A stretch of DNA of 6,825 bases from an uncultured Caryophanales bacterium. GTDB taxonomy: Bacteria > Bacillota_I > Bacilli_A > RFN20 > CAG-826. A model generated the notes under the pieces. The model searched no databases. It saw nothing but the letters and a program-made list of their open reading frames with translations, and was not told where the DNA came from. A program made the translations under genes and the position numbers. The DNA lies in NCBI GenBank assembly GCA_946622925.1, contig CAMOQM010000051.1, positions 1-6,825 of the forward strand, written 5' to 3'. Below, piece by piece: positions 1 to 5,179 of the stretch; positions within the stretch are counted from its first letter, which is position 1; each line of letters starts with the position of its first letter.

Positions 1-662
1 CCCCTAGCCAAGTCAAAAAGAACCCCACCTTCTATATCGCATTGTTGGCCTTCATGCTCTTTAATATCGCTATCGACGCCTTCATGCCCTACTTCCTCGT
101 CTATATGCAAAACCTCGAAGTCGTGGTAAACACTCCAGGTGGCTTCTATATCGTGGCCGGCGCCGTCATCGGTATTGCCTCAATCGGAGTCATCCTTATC
201 GGAGTATTCATGGACAGAATTGGAAAGTTCAAAGTCATATTCCCCGCCTTAGCGTTGCTAATCGCAGGCTCATTAGGCTTATTCTTCGTTAATAATAATC
301 TTATCGTCTGCGTGCTCCTAGCCACCTTAATGTTCCTAGGCTATCTTGCCGGAACCGCGGCCTTAGGCGCCGAAATCCGCGACAACACCCCCGAATCCGA
401 CGTTGGGGCCTATCAATCGGTCAGGATGGTCTTCGCCGTCATGCTTCCGATGGTCATCGGATCGAATATCTCCACCGCCGTTTTCGCCACTAGCAAAATA
501 AATGAATTCGGACAAACCGAAAAAGCTCCCGACCAAAACATGTTCTTAGTCACCGCCATCGCGGCTATCATCGCCATTCTTCCTTTGATTTGGCTATTTA
601 TCCAAAAGAAAAAGGGCACGCAGCCCTTAAATAAAGTAGAAGAACCGATTAATAAGGAGTAA
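1..662 (+). CDS. MFS sugar-type transporter (SLC45/GPH-like), C-terminal half, 5' truncated
   Basis: Partial gene entering from the left edge. The frame is open from position 3 and ends at TAA (660-662), giving 219 visible residues. About six hydrophobic helices can be seen (visible residues about 10-36, 46-70, 77-97, 100-122, 141-163 and 180-201), followed by a Lys/Glu-rich cytoplasmic tail. This matches the second six-helix half of a 12-helix major facilitator permease. The short DRIGK loop (71-75) between helices is MFS-like. The segment RDNTPESDVGAYQSVRMVFA, followed by LPMVIG, resembles the conserved late-helix region of SLC45/GPH-type sugar permeases of Bacillota. Family knowledge suggests proton- or cation-coupled sugar uptake at the cytoplasmic membrane, but the substrate cannot be read. 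A TTG at 42 is an internal Leu, not the start, because the similarity continues upstream of it. The stop overlaps the convergent lipoprotein gene by 14 bp. Confidence 0.8.
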   Translation, partial: PSQVKKNPTFYIALLAFMLFNIAIDAFMPYFLVYMQNLEVVVNTPGGFYIVAGAVIGIASIGVILIGVFMDRIGKFKVIFPALALLIAGSLGLFFVNNNLIVCVLLATLMFLGYLAGTAALGAEIRDNTPESDVGAYQSVRMVFAVMLPMVIGSNISTAVFATSKINEFGQTEKAPDQNMFLVTAIAAIIAILPLIWLFIQKKKGTQPLNKVEEPINKE

Positions 663-2478
663 CGGTTACCGTTATCTCGCCATTTTTATTCCAATCGTCG
701 GCGAAGTTAGTCGTGCTAAGGCCTTCTTTGATCATGACCTCGCTAAGGTAATCACAATCGTAGAATAATTGGCTTCCGGCGGAATAAAGGCCGTCAGGCA
801 AGATGATTTTCTTGATGTTAACGTCGCCTTTGAAGGCATAATCGCCGAGGTTAATAATCGAAGTTTGGCTTAAATCCAAAACCGCGGTTCCATCTTCTTT
901 TAACAAAGAGGAAAGTCCAGCTAAGCCGGAAGAGGAAATAGAAACCACCGTATCCGGGATTTCCAAAGTGGCGATATTGGCGGCCGAACTAGCATTGGCT
1001 TTGGTGCCGGAAGAAGATTTGAAGGAAGAAATGCCAACCACTCCATATTTAACGACTAACCCCGCGTAATTATCGTAATGAGTAGCCAAATCATCAGAGA
1101 AAGAAGCGGCCTCACCCCAATAATCGGCCTTAGCTAAATCAATCGCGGCTTTTTCCGGGGTAAAGGCATCGCCGGCGAAACTACCATAGGCGAAATCCTC
1201 TAAGAAATAGCCTTGTAGGTCCTTATCGAAGCAATAATAGAAAAATTTCTTATCGACGTTATGGCAGATTTTGCTCGGCACGCAGATTGGATATAGGTCG
1301 AGGGTTTCGCTATCGAAGAGATGAGATTCGTCGAACACCTCAAATCCAGTTGGGGAGGCACTGTAATAACCGGTGAAGGAATAGCCATCCGCCGCTTTTA
1401 CGGAAGAAGGATAAACCAAAGCGTCCCCTTCTTCGAAAGTAACGGCTTCCGAGGAAGGCTTTTCGTGGAAATTAACCGCGACCGATTTCTTATTAGGCGC
1501 AAAGACGGCTTTGACATCGGCTTCATAACGGATGAATTTGGAATCGACTTTTTTGCCCCTAAGGCTTTCCGGAACGCTTTCGCTTGTTCCATAGGTGCCT
1601 TCATAGTGATCAAGATGCTTACCGGCGATGGTTTTGGTCAAAGTAAGTTCTCCATCATAAACGACGTTAACCTCTTCATAGGTGCTAGAATCCTCGAAAG
1701 CTAAGGGATTGCCCTCTTCATCTACTGGGCTAGCCTTAACCTTAAATGATTTCTTGGTCTCGGCGTATTTGACCTTAATATCGGTGTCGTTTTCGATAAC
1801 TATATTATTAAGATCGGCATAGGAGACGTAATCGGTCGTGTTCTGAACGGTGCCATCTTCGTTACTGATGGCGACTTCATAGCCGGCGAAAGTAAAATCT
1901 GAATAATAAGGATCGCGTCCCCTACCTTCGGGATCATGGGTGAAGGAATCGTCGACGAAACTGATTTGGGTATCTTCTATTTTCCCGACTTCGCCTAGCT
2001 TAGTTTGATATTCCAAAGAGACCGACCAAACTTGTTGGTAATCGTTTTTGAAAGTTACGTTATAGTGCTTCTTTTCGGCTTTAAAATAAGCAAAAAGGTC
2101 GCAATTTCCCTCTATTTTGTTGGAATCGACTTCTTTTCCATCTGGATAAAAGCCAACCCAGCGATCAAAAACATATTTATATCCATGGGGAACGTTTTGG
2201 GTGGTCGCGGTGTATTGGGGAGCCCCTTGGGCAACTTGCATGCCGTCGGCGTTGAAGGTCTCGTTCTTTTTGGCAAAGGCGTATCCAACCTTCTTGGCCT
2301 TAGCGACGTCTAAGGTCTTATTGGCGTAATCCCCAATGATGCCATCATAGTCGGTATAAAGGTTGACGGTGAAATAGTCCTCGCTTTTGCCGGGATCAAG
2401 GTATTGGGAAAGGGCGCAGCTGGACAAAACCGCGCTGGCACTTAGGGCAAAAGTAAGAGTCAAAGCCTTTTTCATCAT
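649..2478 (-). CDS. Surface lipoprotein with InlB/BspA-type repeats (609 aa)
   Basis: Predicted exported lipoprotein. The N-terminus has two Lys residues (3-4), a hydrophobic stretch and a lipobox LSSC with Cys21 as the lipid-modified residue. Three segments look like Listeria-Bacteroides (InlB B-type) beta-repeats: about residues 95-140 (ending DLFAYFKAEKK), 160-240 (FTFAGYEV, later DIKVKYAETKK) and 335-400 (GYSFTGYYSA, later LDLYPIC). Residues about 500-590 resemble BspA-type LRR_5 repeats (TLEIPDTVVSI, GDYAFKGDVNIKKIILPDG, LFYDCDYLSEVMI). Such proteins are usually displayed at the cell surface and linked to adhesion or host and matrix interaction; that role is inferred here. Only about two or three LRRs are present, few for this family. 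Two adjacent ATGs (2478 and 2475) could start it. Neither has a clear Shine-Dalgarno site; the first is used, and both give the same mature protein. The 3' end overlaps the convergent transporter gene. Confidence 0.82.
   Translation of the reverse strand: MMKKALTLTFALSASAVLSSCALSQYLDPGKSEDYFTVNLYTDYDGIIGDYANKTLDVAKAKKVGYAFAKKNETFNADGMQVAQGAPQYTATTQNVPHGYKYVFDRWVGFYPDGKEVDSNKIEGNCDLFAYFKAEKKHYNVTFKNDYQQVWSVSLEYQTKLGEVGKIEDTQISFVDDSFTHDPEGRGRDPYYSDFTFAGYEVAISNEDGTVQNTTDYVSYADLNNIVIENDTDIKVKYAETKKSFKVKASPVDEEGNPLAFEDSSTYEEVNVVYDGELTLTKTIAGKHLDHYEGTYGTSESVPESLRGKKVDSKFIRYEADVKAVFAPNKKSVAVNFHEKPSSEAVTFEEGDALVYPSSVKAADGYSFTGYYSASPTGFEVFDESHLFDSETLDLYPICVPSKICHNVDKKFFYYCFDKDLQGYFLEDFAYGSFAGDAFTPEKAAIDLAKADYWGEAASFSDDLATHYDNYAGLVVKYGVVGISSFKSSSGTKANASSAANIATLEIPDTVVSISSSGLAGLSSLLKEDGTAVLDLSQTSIINLGDYAFKGDVNIKKIILPDGLYSAGSQLFYDCDYLSEVMIKEGLSTTNFADDWNKNGEITVTVTPY
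660..674. repeat. Perfect 15-nt inverted repeat at the tail-to-tail gene junction
   Basis: TAACGGT-T-ACCGTTA is perfectly symmetrical around position 667. It begins with the transporter's stop codon and lies inside the last codons of the lipoprotein gene, where it encodes part of an alternating Thr-Val run. No T-tract follows on either strand, so it is not a standard intrinsic terminator. It could be a weak hairpin, a protein-binding site, or a by-product of the repeated Thr/Val codons. Confidence 0.4.
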
Positions 2479-2514
2479 ATTTCATTATCTCATAACTTAG
2501 GCAAAATGGAATAA

Positions 2515-2531
2515 CGTAGAGTTACTCTACG
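2515..2531. repeat. Perfect inverted repeat CGTAGAG-TTA-CTCTACG, candidate operator
   Basis: Two perfect 7-bp arms (2515-2521 and 2525-2531) are separated by TTA, between two divergently transcribed genes. The right arm ends 3 bp before the candidate -10 GATAAT of the + strand gene. A bound repressor or activator there could control one or both genes. No T-tract follows, so termination is unlikely. It could also act as a small hairpin in a leader, if transcription of either gene starts on its far side. Confidence 0.45.
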
Positions 2532-2582
2532 GACGATAATTTGTCATTGCCTAGTAAAGAAAGGACGATTAAACTTATTGCC

Positions 2583-2586
2583 GAGG
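2583..2586 (+). promoter_or_regulatory. Ribosome binding site GAGG
   Basis: GAGG lies 7 nt before the ATG at 2594, a standard Shine-Dalgarno spacing. It supports that start for the four-helix membrane protein. Confidence 0.65.
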
Positions 2587-2593
2587 TTTTAAT

Positions 2594-3064
2594 ATGAACA
2601 ATCGTCGTGTCTCACTAATAATCGGCCTACTCGTTACCATCTTGGCCATCACATCCATCCTAGTTTGCTTCGCTCCGGCCTTTGGTGCCGATAGCGCTGG
2701 ATATGCCGATACCCGTGGAAATGTCTTCCAAATTATGTTCGGCTATCAAGGCAAAAACGCCATCCCGGCTTTGATCGTCGCCTTCGTCTTACAATGCGTC
2801 GCCGTCTTATTCGGATTACTTGGCGCTTTCCTTCCCGCCCGTCTTGGCGGCATCAACCTTGGAGTGGCCGCCTTGCTACTTATCGTTAGCGGCGTCTTAT
2901 TCCTCTTCGCCCCTAGCTTCTATTCCTCTGTCAATGCCTCCTCGATCGTTCCCATCGCTGGAGAAACCATCGGCAACGGAACCGGCATCTTGCTCACCTC
3001 CATCTTCTCCATCGTCTCTGGCGTTATCGGAATCTATGGTGGCTACCGTTCCTTCAAAGCTTAA
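2594..3064 (+). CDS. Small four-helix integral membrane protein, unknown function (156 aa)
   Basis: I do not recognise a named family. The protein begins with Asn and Arg residues (MNNRR) and has four hydrophobic segments at about residues 7-28, 55-79, 85-107 and 127-150, rich in Gly, Ala, Leu, Ile and Val, with a short tail containing YRSFKA. The loop between helices 1 and 2 (about 29-54) is polar with one acidic pair, and a second loop at about 108-126 is Ser-rich. No catalytic or metal-binding motif is visible, so it is probably a small cytoplasmic-membrane protein of structural, transport-accessory or stress type. The ATG at 2594 is supported by GAGG 7 nt upstream. The gene is monocistronic: it diverges from the lipoprotein gene across a region with a candidate operator and ends 16 bp before a strong terminator hairpin. 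Shared regulation with the lipoprotein is possible but not shown. Confidence 0.75.
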   Translation: MNNRRVSLIIGLLVTILAITSILVCFAPAFGADSAGYADTRGNVFQIMFGYQGKNAIPALIVAFVLQCVAVLFGLLGAFLPARLGGINLGVAALLLIVSGVLFLFAPSFYSSVNASSIVPIAGETIGNGTGILLTSIFSIVSGVIGIYGGYRSFKA

Positions 3065-3079
3065 TCAATTCACTATTTG

Positions 3080-3103
3080 AAAAGCCCGGTCGCCCGGGCT
3101 TTT
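3080..3103. terminator. Bidirectional Rho-independent terminator
   Basis: A perfect 10-bp stem AAAAGCCCGG / CCGGGCTTTT (3080-3089 with 3094-3103) encloses a TCGC tetraloop. The A-rich 5' side and T-rich 3' side let it work in both directions. It sits between the stops of the convergent membrane-protein gene (3064) and carD-like gene (3107), so it probably terminates both. Confidence 0.9.
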
Positions 3104-3106
3104 AAT

Positions 3107-3598
3107 TTACTTTTTGGCTTTCGCTTTTTCTAAGAACGGCACCACTTCTTCATAAGGTATGCCTAAGGCAAATGAGAGTTCGCCATAAACGATGGGGGAA
3201 GCCCGATTGACGAATTGGCTATCCATCGAATTAAGATGGATGTCTTTTCTCTTTCTTTGTAAGGCGCCTTCTAAAAGCAAGGCCAAATCTTCGATATAGC
3301 CAGAAGCGAAAGCGGCATCATAGGCGGCCTTGCGTTTCTTCGAATCTAAAATATAAAGTTCGGTGGAGGTATCGGGCCACTCTTCAATCAATTTCAAGGC
3401 CCCTTCTTTATCTAAGGGACGACGTAAGGATGCGGCGTTAGAGACGGGAACTCTAACGATATTATTCTTATCATCTCCATATAACGGAGTGAGGACGTAG
3501 TAAAGGTTACCGGATGGATCACCAGTGAGCTTGGCGATGTCTTTAACTTGGCAAACGCCACAATGGGTGTGGTAAACATAATCGCCTATTTCGTGCAT
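3107..3598 (-). CDS. CarD/CdnL-like RNA polymerase-binding transcriptional regulator (163 aa)
   Basis: The N-terminal part (about residues 1-57) matches the RNA polymerase-interacting domain shared by CarD/CdnL and the TRCF repair factor: IGDYVYH, then YYVLTPLYGDDKNNIVRVPV and a following LRRPL. Residues about 65-160 form the helical C-terminal domain expected of this family, with the usual DSKKRK basic patch and AAYDAAFASG helix. The length of about 160 residues is typical. Family members bind the RNA polymerase beta subunit and promoter DNA and stabilise the open complex, often at rRNA promoters; that role is inferred here. The ATG at 3598 has a perfect AGGAGG 6 nt upstream. The gene is probably transcribed alone: hypB upstream has its own terminator. 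An unusual cluster HTHCGVC (residues 10-16) holds two His and two Cys in the beta-strand region. Confidence 0.85.
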   Translation of the reverse strand: MHEIGDYVYHTHCGVCQVKDIAKLTGDPSGNLYYVLTPLYGDDKNNIVRVPVSNAASLRRPLDKEGALKLIEEWPDTSTELYILDSKKRKAAYDAAFASGYIEDLALLLEGALQRKRKDIHLNSMDSQFVNRASPIVYGELSFALGIPYEEVVPFLEKAKAKK

Positions 3599-3604
3599 CC
3601 CTAC

Positions 3605-3610
3605 CCTCCT
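3605..3610 (-). promoter_or_regulatory. Consensus ribosome binding site AGGAGG of carD-like gene
   Basis: On the - strand AGGAGG stands 6 nt before the ATG at 3598 and fixes that start. Confidence 0.85.
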
Positions 3611-3622
3611 TTTATTTGCTTT

Positions 3623-3649
3623 ATTTTACCAAAAAAACGCCAATGCGAA
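3623..3649 (-). promoter_or_regulatory. Tentative promoter of carD-like gene
   Basis: On the - strand TAAAAT (3623-3628) can serve as a -10, with TTCGCA (3644-3649) as a poor -35 at a short 15-bp spacing that includes a run of seven T. Transcription would start near 3616, giving a short leader that carries the AGGAGG site. The -35 match is weak. Confidence 0.35.
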
Positions 3650-3653
3650 AAAG

Positions 3654-3684
3654 GGGAAAAAATAAACCTCCCATCGGGAGGTTT
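3654..3684 (-). terminator. Rho-independent terminator of hypB
   Basis: AAACCTCCC (3664-3672) pairs perfectly with GGGAGGTTT (3676-3684) around an ATC loop. Read on the - strand the stem is followed by ATTTTTT, so it terminates transcription leaving hypB, whose stop is at 3702. On the + strand no T-tract follows, so it acts in one direction. It separates hypB from the carD-like gene. Confidence 0.85.
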
Positions 3685-3701
3685 GACTGTTGAGACTGCT
3701 C

Positions 3702-4373
3702 TTATTTTTGGTAATTTTTGACGCAACTAACGATGTAACTAGCAAGTTCATCGACGCCCACGTCTTTTTTGGCGCTGACGGGGAAGAATTTGGCTTTTGG
3801 ATTAAGCTTTAAGATCCTTTCCTTCGCCACTTCGACATCGAAGTCAAAGACAGAAACCGTATCCATTTTGGTGAAGACGAAGGTATTGCCTTTGGTAAAC
3901 ATCAAAGGGTACTTAAGGGGCTTGTCATCGCCTTCTGGAACGGAGAGGATAACCAGGTTCATGGTGGCTCCGGTATCAAATTCGGCCGGACAGACCAAGT
4001 TTCCGATGTTTTCTAGGATTACTAGGTCTAAACCTTCCTCACCTAAGCAAGCGATGCCTTCGCTCGTCATCTTGGCGTCGAGATGGCATTCCCCAGAGGT
4101 GTGGAGCTGGATGGTCCTAACCCCGGTCGCGTCTTCGATGGTGTGGGCATCGACCACCGCATCCATATCGGCTTCGATGACCCCAACCCGGAGTTCTTTC
4201 TTTAATTTATTAATAAGGTTAACTAGTAACGTGGTTTTGCCAGATCCCGGAGAAGACATGAGGTTAATGAAATAAACCCCTTTTTCCTTAAGATGCTGAC
4301 GTAAGCTTTCCGCTCTAGCATCGTTATTGGCCAAAACGGACTGCTTGACCTTAATAATTCTCATGTTTTCCAT
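3702..4373 (-). CDS. hypB: HypB, hydrogenase nickel-incorporation GTPase (223 aa)
   Basis: SIMIBI-class GTPase that, with HypA, delivers nickel to the large subunit of [NiFe]-hydrogenase in the cytoplasm. Diagnostic motifs are all in order: P-loop SSPGSGKTT (residues 40-48), EADMDAVVDA (67-76), the metal-site Cys96-His97 in SGECHLDA, ENIGNLVCPAEFD (121-133) with Cys128, and SVPEGDDKPLKYP (144-156). The G4 motif reads TKMD (168-171) where HypB usually has NKxD. There is no N-terminal His-rich nickel store and no N-terminal CxxCGC-type metal site, so this is a minimal HypB. The ATG at 4373 has GAGGA 8 nt upstream; an ATG three codons later (4364) is a less likely alternative. No hypA, hypC-F or hydrogenase gene is in the window, and a terminator follows, so the gene stands alone here. 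A nickel-delivery role is secure for the family; the client enzyme in this organism is unknown. Confidence 0.93.
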   Translation of the reverse strand: MENMRIIKVKQSVLANNDARAESLRQHLKEKGVYFINLMSSPGSGKTTLLVNLINKLKKELRVGVIEADMDAVVDAHTIEDATGVRTIQLHTSGECHLDAKMTSEGIACLGEEGLDLVILENIGNLVCPAEFDTGATMNLVILSVPEGDDKPLKYPLMFTKGNTFVFTKMDTVSVFDFDVEVAKERILKLNPKAKFFPVSAKKDVGVDELASYIVSCVKNYQK

Positions 4374-4381
4374 ACATAGTG

Positions 4382-4403
4382 TCCTCTAACAGGCAATATT
4401 GTA
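4382..4403 (-). promoter_or_regulatory. hypB promoter -10 and ribosome binding site
   Basis: On the - strand TACAAT (4398-4403) is a good -10 hexamer, and AGAGGA (4382-4387) is a Shine-Dalgarno site 8 nt before the ATG at 4373. Transcription from about 4391 would give a leader of roughly 17 nt. No convincing -35 hexamer is seen at 16-18 bp. Confidence 0.5.
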
Positions 4404-4425
4404 TAGGAAGAAAAGACGTTTGGGC

Positions 4426-4431
4426 TATAAT
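4426..4431 (+). promoter_or_regulatory. Consensus -10 element TATAAT of methyltransferase gene
   Basis: A perfect TATAAT ends 10 nt before the ATG at 4442. Transcription would begin about 4 nt before, or at, the start codon, giving a leaderless or nearly leaderless mRNA. No Shine-Dalgarno sequence lies between. The -35 region is poor. This site argues against the in-frame upstream ATG at 4379, which would lie before the transcription start. Confidence 0.5.
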
Positions 4432-4441
4432 TTGCTTCGTC

Positions 4442-5032
4442 ATGGATAAAAAAACCGACTTAATTCGCTCTAGTTTCGATAAATGGGCGCCTTCTTGGGA
4501 TGATAACGAAGGTTGGGACGAAAACGTTCTTTCTTTCTTAATCGATTTATTACCCCAAGGACCTTTGCCGAAAGTTATGGACCTCGCCTGTGGAACCGGA
4601 ATCATGAGCAAACGCCTCTTTGATAGATATCAAGGTGAGGTAATTGGTCTTGATCTCTCCCCAAAGATGCTAGAAGTCGCTAAGAAAAAATATGAGGGTA
4701 ATCCTCGCATCAAATTCCAAGAGGGCGATTTTTATGAATATGAAGGCGATGGTTTCGATTTAATCCTCCTTCACAATGGTTATCCACATTTTCTCGATGT
4801 CGATGGACTTTGCGAGAAGGCCTATTCGGTCTTAAAAGAAGGCGGCATTTTAGCCATTATGCATTCTTGCGGACGGGAAGAATTAAACAAACATCACAAA
4901 AAAAGCGCTAACCCGATATCCTTTACTTTATCGACCCCCCAAGAAGAAGCTGCTAAATTCAAGAAACGTTTTTATCTGCTCCAAGAAGGCGAATCCGCAT
5001 CTTTCTTCTATTTCATTTTGAAACGTAAATAA
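4442..5032 (+). CDS. Class I SAM-dependent methyltransferase (196 aa)
   Basis: Rossmann-fold methyltransferase using S-adenosylmethionine. Motif I is VMDLACGTG (residues 45-53). The acidic residue for the SAM ribose is in GLDLS (Asp71), EGDF follows (Asp96), and the motif IV region is FDLILLHNGYPHF (105-117). Residues 121-140 give the helix and strand ending in GGILAIMHS. The N-terminal SFDKWAPSWDD and the later SCGREELNKHH are typical of small cytosolic UbiE-like methyltransferases of Clostridia and relatives; the acceptor substrate is unknown. The start is set at 4442 because MDKK leads straight into the conserved N-terminus and a consensus -10 lies just upstream. An in-frame ATG at 4379 would add 21 residues not typical of the family and would overlap the hypB promoter. 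It diverges from hypB, but a shared function is unproven. Codon use looks somewhat more A/T-rich than in the flanking exported-protein genes. Confidence 0.85.
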   Translation: MDKKTDLIRSSFDKWAPSWDDNEGWDENVLSFLIDLLPQGPLPKVMDLACGTGIMSKRLFDRYQGEVIGLDLSPKMLEVAKKKYEGNPRIKFQEGDFYEYEGDGFDLILLHNGYPHFLDVDGLCEKAYSVLKEGGILAIMHSCGREELNKHHKKSANPISFTLSTPQEEAAKFKKRFYLLQEGESASFFYFILKRK

Positions 5033-5086
5033 ATCTATTAGCTGGATAATTAATCCAAAAATAAACCTACATGGGTCGAATAAATG

Positions 5087-5118
5087 GCATTCTCCTAATC
5101 GTAGAATGCTTTTTCTTT
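5087..5118 (+). terminator. Rho-independent terminator of methyltransferase gene
   Basis: GCATTCT (5087-5093) pairs with AGAATGC (5103-5109) across a 9-nt loop, followed by TTTTTCTTT. The 7-bp stem plus T-tract lies 54 bp after the methyltransferase stop and ends that transcript before the next gene. Confidence 0.82.
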
Positions 5119-5163
5119 AAATTAAGGAATCGCGAGTAGAGACACATGCTTAAGCCTTGCGCG

Positions 5164-5169
5164 TATCAT
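5164..5169 (+). promoter_or_regulatory. Candidate -10 element TATCAT of the anchored-protein operon
   Basis: TATCAT (one mismatch to TATAAT) ends exactly 10 nt before the ATG at 5180, the same spacing as at the methyltransferase gene. GAGACA (5139-5144) is a possible -35 with a long 19-bp spacer. No Shine-Dalgarno site precedes this ATG, so a near-leaderless mRNA is possible. Confidence 0.35.
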
Positions 5170-5179
5170 AAGCGCCGGT

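Larger units (their letters stand above)
2479..2593. promoter_or_regulatory. Divergent intergenic region between lipoprotein and four-helix membrane protein
   Basis: These 115 bp must carry promoters for both flanking genes, which are transcribed away from each other. On the + strand GATAAT (2535-2540) is a reasonable -10 hexamer, but no good -35 stands at the usual distance. TTGTCA (2541-2546) resembles a -35 but lacks a well-spaced -10. On the - strand the hexamer TATGAG (2489-2494) ends 10 nt before the lipoprotein ATG. The region also holds a perfect inverted repeat, listed separately. The promoter assignments are tentative. Confidence 0.45.

Noticed and set aside
42..44. TTG as a start codon of the transporter
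   Set aside because: The frame is open to the left edge and the upstream residues continue a plausible helix and loop. The gene is simply cut by the window.
653..662. AAGGAG at the end of the transporter, resembling a ribosome binding site for a downstream + strand gene
   Set aside because: No reading frame of any length begins after it on the + strand. The region is coding on the other strand.
1321..1704. An open frame of 127 codons on the + strand inside the lipoprotein gene
   Set aside because: It is antisense to a gene with a clear signal peptide and repeats, has no ribosome binding site and shows no recognisable domain. The same holds for the frame at 2005-2313.
2820..3080. A second + strand frame overlapping the four-helix protein gene
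   Set aside because: Ser/Pro-rich shadow of a membrane protein in another frame, with no ribosome binding site.
3769..4275. An open frame of 168 codons on the + strand opposite hypB
   Set aside because: It mirrors a strongly conserved hypB and has low-complexity Ser/Thr/Pro composition typical of antisense frames.
4379..4441. A 21-codon in-frame N-terminal extension of the methyltransferase from the ATG at 4379
   Set aside because: The extension has no family-like sequence, overlaps the hypB promoter and lies upstream of a consensus TATAAT. The ATG at 4442 leads directly into the conserved N-terminus.
5043..5057. Short inverted repeat TGGAT-AATTA-ATCCA after the methyltransferase stop
   Set aside because: Only 5-bp A/T-rich arms, with no T-tract. 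The real terminator lies 30 bp further on.
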